A DNA stretch of 64,000 bases from Afipia felis ATCC 53690 (GTDB lineage Bacteria > Pseudomonadota > Alphaproteobacteria > Rhizobiales > Xanthobacteraceae): the NCBI RefSeq assembly GCF_000314735.2, contig NZ_KB375270.1:3286001-3350000 (forward strand), read 5' to 3'. Below the pieces are notes generated by a model, which worked only from the letters and a program-made list of their open reading frames with translations, had not been told where the DNA came from and made no database searches. Made by a program: the position numbers and the translations under genes. Below, piece after piece: positions 53,346 through 61,940 of the stretch. Numbering within the stretch: the first letter of the stretch is position 1; each line of letters starts with the position of its first letter.

Positions 53346-55139
53346 ATGGCCATTCTCGATTCCGTCAGTCTCTCGATCCTGCTCGGCTCCGTGCTGATCA
53401 TGGCTGGCATATTATCGAGCTTGCTGGCGCTTCGGTTCGGCGCACCGTTGTTGCTGGTCTTCCTTGGCCTCGGTCTGCTCGCGGGCGATGGCGGGGTCGG
53501 CAAGCTCAAATTTGACGATGTCAGGCTCGCCTATCTGGTCGGCTCCACAGCGCTGGCGCTGATTCTGTTCGACGGCGGACTGAAGACGCGCTTTCAGAGC
53601 ATCCGCGCCGTTATCGCGCCCTCGGCAGTGCTCGCGACCGTGGGCGTTCTGATAACGGCGCTGCTGACAACCCCTATCGCCAAGTATGTACTCGATCTGA
53701 GCTGGATCGAGTCCTTCCTGCTTGGGGCGGTGGTCGCATCGACGGATGCCGCAGCGGTGTTTCTGCTGGTCCATGCGCAGGGCCTGCGCCTTCGTCCGCG
53801 CATCGGTGCGACGCTGGAGGTCGAATCCGGCACCAACGATCCGTTTGCCGTGTTTCTGACGATGGTACTGGTAGAGTTCCTGTCGCTCGGAAAAGGCTCG
53901 GCCTCGCACATCTTCTGGCAGTTCGCGCAGGAAGCGGTGCTCGGCATGGTCATCGGATTTTTGGGTGGCCGGCTTGTCGTGTTTGCGCTCAACAAGATAT
54001 CCCTGCCGCAGGGCCTGCATGCGCCGTTCGTTACCACGGCGGCGCTGGTGATTTTCGGCTTCGCGCAGATCGATCATGCGTCCGGTTTTCTTGCGGTCTA
54101 TCTCGCCGGGATCGTGATCGGAAACCGCCCCACGCGCGCTCACAATTCCGTGCTGACGTTCCTTGATGCCGCGACCTGGCTTGCGCAGATCGTGATGTTC
54201 GTGCTGCTCGGCCTTCTCGCGTCGCCCGACAAGCTGGCGGTGGTGGCTCTGCCGGCGCTGGCGGTTGCACTTGGGCTGATGTTCTTCGCGCGGCCGGTGG
54301 CGGTGTTTCTCTGCCTGACGCCTTTCCCCTTTCAACTGCGCGAAAAGATATTCATCTCCTGGGTCGGCTTGCGCGGTGCCGTCGCGATCTTCCTCGCGTC
54401 GATTCCGCTGCTTCTCGATCTGCCGAAGGCTCAGATCTACTTCAATGTCGCGTTCATCGTCGTTATCGTCTCCCTTCTGTTACAGGGGTGGACGCTCGGG
54501 TTCGCGGCGCGGCGGCTGCACGTCGCTCTGCCGCGTACTGATCGCGGCCCGCGACGCATCGAACTGGATCTGCCGGGGCAGCTCGAACAGCAATTGGTCG
54601 GCTATGCCGTGCGACCCAACAGTCTGTTCCTGAAGCGAGGACTGATCCCGTCGTGGTCGAAGCCGACGCTGGTTATCCGCGAGGAGAAGATCTTGTCCGC
54701 CGCGGAAGCCGCGCCGGTTCAGAAGGGCGACTATCTCTACCTGCTTGCGCCGCCGGAGAAGGCTGACGCGCTCGACCGTTTCTTCGTCGATATGGCGCCG
54801 GTGGCGGCTCCCGATCCGAACCTGCTCGGTGACTTCATGCTCGCGGGCGACGTAACGCTGGATGCGGTGGCCGAAGTCTATGGCATCGATGTGCCTGCGA
54901 ATTTGCGATCACTGACGCTGGCGGATTATTTCGACATTCATCTGGACGGTGCGCCCCGTGTCGGCGCGGCGCTACCCCTTGGGTCCATCGCCCTGGTGGC
55001 CCGTGGTCTCGGTGGTAACCGCGTCAATGTCATCGGCCTGCGCCTGTCGCAGGATGAAAAGCCCATCCGCGTGCCCCGGCGTATCCCAGCGATCCAGCGC
55101 AAGGTCTTGCGGGCCTGGAAGAGGTTATCGGGCACCTAG
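53346..55139 (+). CDS. CPA1-type K+/H+ (or Na+/H+) antiporter, CvrA/NhaP2-like
   Basis: From the ATG at 53346 the product has 597 residues. About 12 helices fill residues 1-390, with LALILFDGGLKTRF, GAVVASTDAAAVF (the ion-binding STDAA) and VESGTNDPFAVFLT (the second acidic site). SWVGLRGAVAIFLA closes the membrane part. The cytoplasmic part has a TrkA-C-like region (about 405-495, ELDLPGQLEQQLVGYAVRPNSLFLKR) and a CorC-type end (about 500-585), as in CvrA. This layout is known to regulate K+ export. It may serve with the divergent MscS-type channel in osmotic balance. The upstream ATG at 53283 is not preferred. Confidence 0.93.
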   Translation: MAILDSVSLSILLGSVLIMAGILSSLLALRFGAPLLLVFLGLGLLAGDGGVGKLKFDDVRLAYLVGSTALALILFDGGLKTRFQSIRAVIAPSAVLATVGVLITALLTTPIAKYVLDLSWIESFLLGAVVASTDAAAVFLLVHAQGLRLRPRIGATLEVESGTNDPFAVFLTMVLVEFLSLGKGSASHIFWQFAQEAVLGMVIGFLGGRLVVFALNKISLPQGLHAPFVTTAALVIFGFAQIDHASGFLAVYLAGIVIGNRPTRAHNSVLTFLDAATWLAQIVMFVLLGLLASPDKLAVVALPALAVALGLMFFARPVAVFLCLTPFPFQLREKIFISWVGLRGAVAIFLASIPLLLDLPKAQIYFNVAFIVVIVSLLLQGWTLGFAARRLHVALPRTDRGPRRIELDLPGQLEQQLVGYAVRPNSLFLKRGLIPSWSKPTLVIREEKILSAAEAAPVQKGDYLYLLAPPEKADALDRFFVDMAPVAAPDPNLLGDFMLAGDVTLDAVAEVYGIDVPANLRSLTLADYFDIHLDGAPRVGAALPLGSIALVARGLGGNRVNVIGLRLSQDEKPIRVPRRIPAIQRKVLRAWKRLSGT

Positions 55140-55149
55140 CGCTCGTGTT

Positions 55150-55935
55150 TCAGAGCGCGCGGGACGGGATCAGCAACGGCCCGTCCGGCGTCTCGATCCG
55201 GTGCACGGAGATGTTGAAAATCTGCGCGATGCGTTCCGGCGTCAGCGCCGCCCCCGGCGTATCGTTGGCGATGATACGGCCTTCATCCATCAGAACCACG
55301 CGGTCGGCGAAACGCGCCGCCAGCGTGAGATCGTGAATGATCGCCAGCACCGCCGCGCCCCGATGGGCGATGCCGCGCAGCAATTCCATGACGATGAGCT
55401 GGTGACGTTCGTCGAGCGCGGCGATCGGCTCGTCGGCGATCAGCACCGAGGCCTGCGTCGCGAGCGCGCGTGCGAGCGCGACACGGGCGCGTTCGCCGCC
55501 GGACAGCGTGGTGACGATGCGGGTGGCGAGCGTGTCGGTCGTGGTCGCTTCCATCGCGCTCAGGATGGCGGCGCGATCCTCGGGCGTGACTTGCGAAAAC
55601 GGATCGGCATGCGGCTCGCGCCCGAGCGCGACGATATGCTCGACGCTCATCGGCCAGTGGAATTCATGGCCTTGCGGCAGATAGGCCAGCGCGCGGGCGC
55701 GTTCGCGCGTACTCATGGCGGCCAGCGCCGTGCCGTCGAGGCTGATATTGCCCTGCGACGGAATAAGCCCCGCCATGGCGCGGGCCAGCGTGGTTTTTCC
55801 GGCACCGTTCGGCCCGGCGAGCACTGTCAGTTCGCCTGCGTTCAGCACGAGGCTTGCATCGGTCACGATGGTGCGCGCCCCGCGGCGGATGGTGAGGTTG
55901 TCCGCGTGCAGGCGCGGTGCGGTGTCGGGCTTCAT
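55150..55935 (-). CDS. Iron-chelate/heme/cobalamin-type ABC transporter ATP-binding protein
   Basis: The product has 261 residues of the FepC/BtuD/HmuV class. Walker A is GPNGAGKTT, the Q-loop is AYLPQGHEFHWPMSV, the signature is LSGGERARVALARAL, Walker B is SVLIADEPIAALDE and the switch His is in AIIHDLTLAARF. The start ATG at 55935 overlaps the permease stop by four bases. The order permease-ATPase, with the binding-protein gene divergent, marks one importer. The molecule could be a siderophore, heme or cobalamin. Confidence 0.93.
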   Translation of the reverse strand: MKPDTAPRLHADNLTIRRGARTIVTDASLVLNAGELTVLAGPNGAGKTTLARAMAGLIPSQGNISLDGTALAAMSTRERARALAYLPQGHEFHWPMSVEHIVALGREPHADPFSQVTPEDRAAILSAMEATTTDTLATRIVTTLSGGERARVALARALATQASVLIADEPIAALDERHQLIVMELLRGIAHRGAAVLAIIHDLTLAARFADRVVLMDEGRIIANDTPGAALTPERIAQIFNISVHRIETPDGPLLIPSRAL

Positions 55936-56939
55936 GCCGATTCCTCCAGCACCTGACGTTCGCGGAAGATCATCACGATGAAGAACGGCACGCCGATCAG
56001 CGCGGTGATGACGCCGATCTTGATCTCCAGCGGTCCGGGCACGAGCCGCACGATGATATCGGCGGCAAGCAGCAGCGCGGCGCCCGCCAGCGCGGAGGGA
56101 AGCAGTGTGCGGGCCGGATCGGAGCCGTAGAACCGCCGCACCAGATGCGGTGCGACAAGGCCGACGAAGGAGATCGCGCCCGCCACAGACACCGCCGCGC
56201 CGACACCGAGCGCCACGCCGATCACGACCCAGATCCGCACGCGTCCGACATTGACGCCGAGCGAGGTCGCCGCATCCTCGCCGAGCGTCAGCGCGCGGAA
56301 GGCGCGGGCGTTTGCCGCGAGCACGATCCAGCTTGCAATCATGAATGGTGCCGCGATCCAGACATGGATCATGCTGCGGTCTCGCAGCGAGCCGAGCAGC
56401 CAGAATGCGATTTCCAGTGCGATGTAGGGATTGGGCGCGAGATTGAGGACGAGTGCGATGGCAGCCCCTGCGAGGCTTGCGAGCGCGAGGCCCGCGAGCA
56501 GCGTCATGGTCAGCGAGGCGCGTCGCCCGGCGATAGCAACCAGCGCGCCGACCGAGAGCAGCGCGCCAAGGATGCCGCCGAGCGGCACGGCGAGCGAAAT
56601 AGGGCTCACAAGTCCGAAGGCCATCAGGCCCGCGGCGGTGGCGGCGGCGGCCTGCGGCGCGCCGAACAGCGACGGTTCGGCGAGCGGGTTGCGCAGCAGT
56701 CCCTGCAGCGACGCGCCCGCAATCCCGAACGTCGCGCCGATCAGGGTCGCGAGCAGTGTACGCGGCAGGCGCACGTCGCGGACGATGATCGAGGCGACGC
56801 CCTGATCGGAGAATAAAGCCTTTGCTACGGTCTCTGCGCCGAAATGCGCCGGTCCCGTCATCAACGACGACGCGAACAGCACCGCAACGAGGGCGGCAAG
56901 CAGGAGGCTGAGTAGACTTCCCTGTCGGTCGAAGGCCAT
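55932..56939 (-). CDS. FecCD-family ABC transporter permease
   Basis: From the ATG at 56939 the product has 335 residues; a frame to 56996 adds 19 with no membrane logic. Ten helices are predicted as in BtuC. Family marks are IVRDVRLPRTLLATLIGATFGIAGASLQGLLRNPLAEPSLFGAPQAAA, ALGVGAAVSVAGAISFVGLVAPHLVRRFYGSDPA and PGPLEIKIGVITALIGVPFF, close to the BtuD contact. It overlaps the ATPase gene (four bases). The promoter must lie in the 80 bases shared with the binding-protein gene. Confidence 0.94.
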   Translation of the reverse strand: MAFDRQGSLLSLLLAALVAVLFASSLMTGPAHFGAETVAKALFSDQGVASIIVRDVRLPRTLLATLIGATFGIAGASLQGLLRNPLAEPSLFGAPQAAAATAAGLMAFGLVSPISLAVPLGGILGALLSVGALVAIAGRRASLTMTLLAGLALASLAGAAIALVLNLAPNPYIALEIAFWLLGSLRDRSMIHVWIAAPFMIASWIVLAANARAFRALTLGEDAATSLGVNVGRVRIWVVIGVALGVGAAVSVAGAISFVGLVAPHLVRRFYGSDPARTLLPSALAGAALLLAADIIVRLVPGPLEIKIGVITALIGVPFFIVMIFRERQVLEESA

Positions 56940-57019
56940 GCGATCCGGGTACGATTCAGGGCGCCAGCGGCTGGCGCGATAGGATGGGCGTGGCATAACA
57001 GGGCCCCGCGATCAAGAAA

Positions 57020-57868
57020 ATGGCGAACAGGGACATGCCGGCCCGGAAAACATCAGTTTGCGCAGCGTTGATCTTGCTGCTGGCGAATATGGTCTGCAGG
57101 GCTGCGGAGCCGCCGAAGCGCGTGGTATCCTTCAATCTATGTGCAGATCAGTTGCTGCTGACGCTGGCTGATCCTGCGCAGATCGCAGCGCTGTCACCCT
57201 ATGCGACCGATGCCACGCTGTCGGTCACGGCGAAGCAGGCAGAGGCTTTTCCGAAAATCGACTGGAACTCTGAGTCAGTGGTCAATTTGGCTCCGGATCT
57301 TGTTCTGTCCGGCTTCAGTGATCGGCCGACGCAGGCCATTCTTGCCGCGACGGGGCTTCGCGTGGTGCAGGTCGCGCTGGTGCGCAATCTTGCCGAGGCG
57401 CGCGCGCAAGTGCGTGAGATTGCCACGCTTCTCGGCCATCCCGAGCGCGGTGAGATCCTCGCCGAAAAACTGCGTCGGGCGGAATCGGACCTGAAAGCGG
57501 TCGCTTTGAATCCGCCGCGCACCGCCATCGTCCTGCAGCGGGAAGGCTACACGGAAGGCACAGAGAGCCTTGTCGCGTCGATGCTGGCTGCGGCTGGATT
57601 GAAGCCGCCGCCGAATGCGCGCGGCGGCATCGGCGGCTTCATGGATATGGAAACGCTGCTCACGGCAGGTCCGGATATTCTGGTGCTGCAGGAGACGGCG
57701 AGCCACGCGAGCGATCAGGGCGCATTGTTTCTCACGCATCCCGCGCTGCGTGCGCGCTACAACGAGACGAAGCGCATCAATCTGCCGTCGCGTTACACGC
57801 TGTGTGGCGGCCCTGCGCTGCTCGAAGGCCTCGGTGTTCTGAAGGATGCGTTGAAGAAACTGCGTTAG
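57020..57868 (+). CDS. Periplasmic binding protein of the iron/heme/cobalamin-type ABC importer
   Basis: The product has 282 residues with a signal peptide ending MVCRAAEP (about 28). RVVSFNLCADQLLLTLADPAQIAALSPYA is the opening of the TroA/BtuF-like fold, followed by IDWNSESVVNLAPDLVLSGF, in which the conserved Glu lies at the cleft, and the single long backbone helix near 110-150. It is shorter than siderophore receptors and close to BtuF/heme-type sizes. It converges on modC with six bases between stops. It is divergent from the permease; 80 bases separate them, with no riboswitch room. Confidence 0.87.
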   Translation: MANRDMPARKTSVCAALILLLANMVCRAAEPPKRVVSFNLCADQLLLTLADPAQIAALSPYATDATLSVTAKQAEAFPKIDWNSESVVNLAPDLVLSGFSDRPTQAILAATGLRVVQVALVRNLAEARAQVREIATLLGHPERGEILAEKLRRAESDLKAVALNPPRTAIVLQREGYTEGTESLVASMLAAAGLKPPPNARGGIGGFMDMETLLTAGPDILVLQETASHASDQGALFLTHPALRARYNETKRINLPSRYTLCGGPALLEGLGVLKDALKKLR

Positions 57869-57874
57869 GGCGTT

Positions 57875-58540
57875 TTAAGGTGGAAGAATCTCCGGCCCGC
57901 CCTGCGCGACGATGCGGCCGCGCTTGAGCATCACCACATGCCCGGCAAGACGGCGCGTCTCGTCCGGGTCGTGGCTGACATAGACCATCGGGATATTCTC
58001 CTCGTCACGCAGCCGCTCGAGATAGGGCAGGATTTCAGCCTTGCGGTCCTGATCGAGCGATCCGAGCGGTTCATCGAGAAGAAGAAGGCGCGGTTTCGAG
58101 AGCAACGCGCGGCCGAGCGCGACACGCTGGCGTTCGCCGCCGGACAATTGCCCCGGCCGCCGCATCAGGAGATGGCCGATATCCAGAAGGGCGAGGATGT
58201 GCTGCAAATGCGCGGCATCCGGTGCGAGCTTGTTCATGCGCCGGCCGTAATCGAGATTCTGCGCGACGCTGCGGTGGGGAAACAGCCGCGCATCCTGAAA
58301 CACGTAGCCGATGCGCCGGCGATAGGGCGGCACGTGCAGGCCTTTGGTGGTATCGTCCACCGTCTCGTCACCGATGGCGATAATGCCGCGATCCGGTTTC
58401 GACAGGCCGGCAATCATGTTGATGATCGAGCTCTTGCCAGCGCCGGACGGCCCGAACAGGCCTGTGACGGGGCTGTCGCTCTGGAATGCGGCTTCGAGCT
58501 TCAATTCGCCGAGCTGCTTGGTGACGTCGATGCTCAGCAT
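57875..58540 (-). CDS. modC: ModC, molybdate ABC transporter ATPase without the C-terminal TOBE domain
   Basis: From the ATG at 58540 the product has 221 residues; a frame to 58594 adds 18. Walker A is GPSGAGKSS at 30-38, then FQDARLFPHRSVAQNLDYG, the signature LSGGERQRVALGRALL, Walker B RLLLLDEPLGSLD and MVYVSHDPDE. ModC normally has about 350 residues, with a TOBE/Mop domain after residue 230 that senses molybdate. Here the chain ends GGPEILPP and the frame closes at 57875, six bases from the neighbouring gene, so this domain is absent. A free molbindin lies at 60820. Order is modA-modB-modC, with modB ending one base before the modC start. Confidence 0.92.
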   Translation of the reverse strand: MLSIDVTKQLGELKLEAAFQSDSPVTGLFGPSGAGKSSIINMIAGLSKPDRGIIAIGDETVDDTTKGLHVPPYRRRIGYVFQDARLFPHRSVAQNLDYGRRMNKLAPDAAHLQHILALLDIGHLLMRRPGQLSGGERQRVALGRALLSKPRLLLLDEPLGSLDQDRKAEILPYLERLRDEENIPMVYVSHDPDETRRLAGHVVMLKRGRIVAQGGPEILPP

Positions 58541-58541
58541 G

Positions 58542-59237
58542 TCACAGCCCGTGAATGCGGCGCAGTGCGCGCCGTGCGAAGAATTCCGAAGCAATCAGTG
58601 CCCCGATGGCCATGACGGCAGAGATGATGACGAGCCGCAACGCCGGCATGTCGCCTTCCGGCGTCTGGATCAGCGAATAGATCGCCGATGAGATGGTTTG
58701 TGTTTCGCCCGGGATGTTCGAGACGAAGGTAATGGTTGCGCCGAATTCGCCTAGCGCCTTGGCGAAACCCATGATCATTCCAGCGACGATGCCGGGCAAA
58801 GCAAGTGGTAGCGTCACGGTGAGAAACACCTGCCAAGGCGTGGCGCCGAGTGTGCCCGCAGCCTGCTCCAGCCTGCGGTCGATCGCCTCGATCGACAGCC
58901 GCATCGGCCGCACCAGCAGCGGAAAGGACATCACGCCGCAAGCCAGCGCGGCGCCGGTCCAGCGGAACGAGAATACGATGCCAAGGTAATGGTCGAGGAA
59001 GCCGCCGATCGGGCCTTTTCGGCCGAAGCTCAGCAGCAGAAGATAACCGGTGACGACGGGCGGCAGCACCAGCGGCAGATGGATCACCGCGTCAAGGAGC
59101 GCTTTGCCCCAGAAATCGCGACGCGCCAGCAGCCACGCCACGGCGATGCCGATTGGCGTGGATACCAGCGTGGCGACGACGGCGACACGAAGCGAAAGCT
59201 CGATCGCCGTCCATTCTTCAGGAGTGATGTCGAACAC
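58542..59237 (-). CDS. modB: ModB, molybdate ABC transporter permease
   Basis: The product has 231 residues and five to six membrane helices. It starts MFDITPEEWTAIELSLRVAVVATLVSTPIGIAVAWLLARRDFWGK, as ModB does. The class motif GATPWQVFLTVTLPLALPGIVAGMIMGFAKALGEFGATITF contains the ATPase-contact loop. Its stop lies one base before the modC start, and the modA stop lies 18 bases upstream, so the operon is tight. Confidence 0.96.
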   Translation of the reverse strand: MFDITPEEWTAIELSLRVAVVATLVSTPIGIAVAWLLARRDFWGKALLDAVIHLPLVLPPVVTGYLLLLSFGRKGPIGGFLDHYLGIVFSFRWTGAALACGVMSFPLLVRPMRLSIEAIDRRLEQAAGTLGATPWQVFLTVTLPLALPGIVAGMIMGFAKALGEFGATITFVSNIPGETQTISSAIYSLIQTPEGDMPALRLVIISAVMAIGALIASEFFARRALRRIHGL

Positions 59238-59255
59238 AGTCGTGCGCGATGTCGC

Positions 59256-60068
59256 TTACGTCGTGGGCTTGATCAGGTAGCTGAAGCCGTACTTCTCGAA
59301 CGTGGCTTTTGCCGCCGAGCTCTTCAGAAACGATAGATAGTCCGCAGTGCCGTCCTTCGCGGTGGCGGTCGCTGCCACCGGATAGATGATCGGAGGATGC
59401 GAATCCGCCGGGAAGGTGCCGACGATCTTCACGCCGGGATCGACCTTGGCATCGGTGGAATAGACGATGCCGAGAGCGGCTTCGCCGCGCGACACCAGTG
59501 CCAGTGCTGCGCGCACGTTTTCAGCCATCGCCATTTTCGGCTCGACAGCCTGCCATGCGCCGAGTTTCTCCAGCGCGGCCTTGGCGTATTTGCCGACCGG
59601 CACGGCCTTGACGTCGCCCGTGGTGATCTTGCCGTCGCCGACGAGCTTGGCGAGATCGAAGCCCTGCTTGATGTCCACGTGGGTGATTTTGGAATCCTTC
59701 GGCGCGATCAGGACGATGCTGTTGCCGAGCAGATCGATGCGGGTGGCAGGATTCACGCTCTTGTTCTTGATGGCGTAGTCCATCCAGGCGGTATCGGCCG
59801 AGATGAAGACGTCGGCGGGCGCGCCCTGTTCGAGCTGCTTGGCAAGCGCGGACGAGGCCGCATAGCTTGCGGTGACCTTGTTTCCGGACTTCGCGGCATA
59901 GGCGGCATCGACTTCGTCGAGCGCGTTCTTCATCGAGGCGGCGGCGAAGTTGATGAATGTCTTGGCCGACGTTGCGGCGGCAGGCTTCGCATCCTGCGCA
60001 AACGCCGAGGTCGCAAGCGGTGCGCTGACCAGCGCAGCGGCGAGGAAAATACGGGGAAACAATTGCAT
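59256..60068 (-). CDS. modA: ModA, periplasmic molybdate-binding protein
   Basis: From the ATG at 60068 the product has 270 residues, with GGAG six bases before it. A signal peptide ends SAFAQ (about 25). The mature part has FINFAAASMKNALDEVDAAYAAKSGNKVTASYAASSALAKQLEQGAPADVFISAD, which holds the oxyanion-binding Ser residues, then LGNSIVLIAP and GIVYSTDA. The fold binds MoO4 or WO4 by hydrogen bonds only. The 248 bases upstream have no ModE-type palindrome that I can see. Confidence 0.96.
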   Translation of the reverse strand: MQLFPRIFLAAALVSAPLATSAFAQDAKPAAATSAKTFINFAAASMKNALDEVDAAYAAKSGNKVTASYAASSALAKQLEQGAPADVFISADTAWMDYAIKNKSVNPATRIDLLGNSIVLIAPKDSKITHVDIKQGFDLAKLVGDGKITTGDVKAVPVGKYAKAALEKLGAWQAVEPKMAMAENVRAALALVSRGEAALGIVYSTDAKVDPGVKIVGTFPADSHPPIIYPVAATATAKDGTADYLSFLKSSAAKATFEKYGFSYLIKPTT

Positions 60069-60316
60069 AACGCGCTCCATATCCCTCCGCCGCAAAATCC
60101 GGGCGGAGTCCAAGTGTCAAATGGGAAGGGACGAAAATTGGAAGCGCCGTTCCAAAGGCTTCGGCAGGCTTACGGCGAGCCAAAGCATCGTGCGAGGCGC
60201 ACCATATCAGGCATGAGGCGTGCGTAAAGGGTCGGTGCTGCCGCACTCACGTGGTTTGCCTAGATGTACCAACGGCCTAGCTGCGGCTTGGCTATGGAAT
60301 GGTGCAGGAATACGGT

Positions 60317-60820
60317 TCAGTTCGACGATGGCGTGACAGCAACCCGGATCGTTTTGGTCGCGACGCTGCTGATCTGCATGGTGACCGGCCCACCGGCAAT
60401 ATTGAAGCGCATGGTCTTGCGGATTCCCGAGCAGCCAGTCGCGCCGCTGAATTCCGTCGGCTTGAGGTAGTTGCCATCCTGGATCAAGTCGATCCAGGCA
60501 CCATCCGAAACGCTGACGGCGTAGAAGCCGCCGGGAATTTGGCCGAGACGCAAATATCCGGCGAAGGTACCGGGCTTTTGCGTCCGCTCGGAGGGCTTGG
60601 GCAACCCCGCCTCCGTCGGAGGGTGAAGAGACAATGTTGCCGCGAAGGGCGGCAGTGTCGAGACGTCCACGCCCGACTTCAGATTCGGCAAGTCGGGTGT
60701 GGTCAGAAGCGCGCGCTCGCGCGTCACCGGCCATTTGAAATGCTCGCAGCCGACAGGCTCGGCTGCATAAGCGGGCGCGAGGCCCAGCATCAGGACAGCG
60801 ACGGCGAGGCGCTTGCGCAT
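60317..60820 (-). CDS. Exported hypothetical protein cotranscribed with molbindin
   Basis: The product has 167 residues. A signal peptide (MRKRLAVAVLMLGLAPAYAAEP) ends near residue 20. The mature part begins CEHFKWPVTRERALLTTPDLPNLKSG and has a second Cys in GATGCSGIRKTM, so a disulfide is possible. Strands near the end (RFNIAGGPVTMQISSVATKTIRVAV) suggest a beta-rich domain. I recognise no named family. Its ATG shares one base with the stop of the molbindin gene, so both are translated from one transcript, which links it loosely to molybdate use. Confidence 0.72.
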   Translation of the reverse strand: MRKRLAVAVLMLGLAPAYAAEPVGCEHFKWPVTRERALLTTPDLPNLKSGVDVSTLPPFAATLSLHPPTEAGLPKPSERTQKPGTFAGYLRLGQIPGGFYAVSVSDGAWIDLIQDGNYLKPTEFSGATGCSGIRKTMRFNIAGGPVTMQISSVATKTIRVAVTPSSN

Positions 60821-61029
60821 CAGTTCACCGCGATCATCACATCGGAGGCCTTGATGACGGCGATGACGTTGTCGCCCTTTTTTAGGCCGAGTTCGTCGAC
60901 GGCTTCATTGGTGATCGCCGAGGTCACGATCTGGCCGCCGCCGATGTCGACGCGCACGTGCGAGGTGGTCGCACCCTTGGTGACTTCCACGACCTTTCCC
61001 TTGATCTGGTTACGGGCGCTGATACGCAT
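60820..61029 (-). CDS. mop: Molbindin (Mop/TOBE domain protein)
   Basis: Molbindins form hexamers that store molybdate or tungstate. The product has 69 residues, one Mop unit: MRISARNQIKGKVVEVTKGATTSHVRVDIGGG, then IVTSAITNEAVDELGLKKGDNVIAVIKASDVMIAVN. ARNQIKG and the SAIT oxyanion loop are the classical marks. It lies about 0.75 kb upstream of modA on the same strand. Because ModC here lacks this domain, the free molbindin may take over the sensing or buffering role, which is inference. Confidence 0.93.
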   Translation of the reverse strand: MRISARNQIKGKVVEVTKGATTSHVRVDIGGGQIVTSAITNEAVDELGLKKGDNVIAVIKASDVMIAVN

Positions 61030-61186
61030 GTCGATCTCCTCATTGTTTGGCGGCCATCACGCTGAAGGTAACGAGCCAGAAATGGCAAGATTATGAATCC
61101 TGAAACGCCGCAGGGTGCAAGCATAAGGACAAGCTAGCAAGTCAGGACGGGCGGTTCAAACGCGGCGGAAAAGCATTGTGACAGCG

Positions 61187-61774
61187 TCAGTTATCGACGC
61201 GGTACATTTTGGCTTTGTCGAGCTTGTAGGACCACGCCATGCCGGAGTTCTTCCAGCCGTTGACGGCGCGTTGGCCTGCGTGCGGTCCGTCTGACGCAAG
61301 GTCGCCTTCAAAGCCTTCGACGACGGTGTAGACATTCTTGAAGCCGGCTTCGCTCAACAGGTTTGCTGACGCCGCGCTACGATCACCGGAGCGGCAAATC
61401 AGTACGATCGGGCTGTCGCTGGTGAGTCCCTTCGCACTCAGACGCTTGCGTACTTCGGGAATGAAGTCGGGATTGGGTTCGAGTTTGAGCGTGTGCTTTT
61501 GCTGATCGAACACGGGAATGGCGGGCTCGAGCATATAGGGCACGTTCGCATCCGTTTCGCTCGGCATGCCGAGAAAGACGACTTCGGAGGGCGTGCGCAC
61601 GTCGAGGAACAGGCTGTCCTTCGGATGCTTGGCGACGAAGTCCGACGCTTCCTGCGCGGACAGATATTTGCCGAGCCGGGTCTGCTTCTGCTTCGGCACC
61701 GAAGCGGCGTCGAGTGCGTGAGATGCCGACACCGTCAGCAGAAGCGCCAGCGCTCCGAACAAGAATCGTTTCAT
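61187..61774 (-). CDS. Exported rhodanese-like domain protein
   Basis: From the ATG at 61774 the product has 195 residues, with GGGAG six bases before it. A signal peptide (MKRFLFGALALLLTVSASHALDA) ends near 20. One rhodanese domain follows: SLFLDVRTPSEVVFLGMPSE in the first half and the active-site loop VLICRSGDRSA with Cys127. The CRSGDRS loop suits sulfur transfer from small donors. The end GWKNSGMAWSYKLDKAKMYRVDN is typical of periplasmic members linked to sulfur or thiocyanate use. A perfect AT-rich palindrome lies about 115 bases upstream. Confidence 0.9.
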   Translation of the reverse strand: MKRFLFGALALLLTVSASHALDAASVPKQKQTRLGKYLSAQEASDFVAKHPKDSLFLDVRTPSEVVFLGMPSETDANVPYMLEPAIPVFDQQKHTLKLEPNPDFIPEVRKRLSAKGLTSDSPIVLICRSGDRSAASANLLSEAGFKNVYTVVEGFEGDLASDGPHAGQRAVNGWKNSGMAWSYKLDKAKMYRVDN

Positions 61775-61888
61775 GAACGTCTCCCGAAAGAATGAGTGAT
61801 GATGTTGCGAGCCGGACAGGACAGCTGACAGGCGAGGGCGCACCTCGCTGCATGCCGATCCTCGGGACACGTTCCGGGGAGGCTCAAT

Positions 61889-61908
61889 AATTTAGATTAT
61901 TCTAAATT
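61889..61908 (-). promoter_or_regulatory. Perfect AT-rich palindrome (candidate operator) upstream of the rhodanese gene
   Basis: AATTTAGA-TTAT-TCTAAATT is an exact 8-bp inverted repeat with a four-base spacer in otherwise GC-rich sequence, 115-134 bases before the rhodanese start. It resembles the AT-rich palindromes bound by sulfide-responsive ArsR repressors of the BigR type. It also resembles the rhizobial Irr box (TTTAGAA-N3-TTCTAAA), but its spacer is one base short for the latter. The regulator is an inference. Confidence 0.55.
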
Positions 61909-61940
61909 AGCTTTTCCTGCAATAGCGCACAGGTCTTCCG

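Noticed and set aside
56940..57019. Cobalamin riboswitch or iron box in front of the B12/iron-type ABC importer
   Set aside because: Only 80 bases separate the two divergent starts, too few for a cobalamin riboswitch, and no Irr or Fur palindrome is visible.
57869..57880. Possible frameshift that truncated modC
   Set aside because: The six bases after the modC stop reach the next gene's stop, and the next gene is intact, so no remnant of a TOBE domain can be hidden there; the short form is treated as real.
60069..60316. ModE operator upstream of modA
   Set aside because: I looked for the TATAT half-sites of the ModE palindrome on both strands and saw none.
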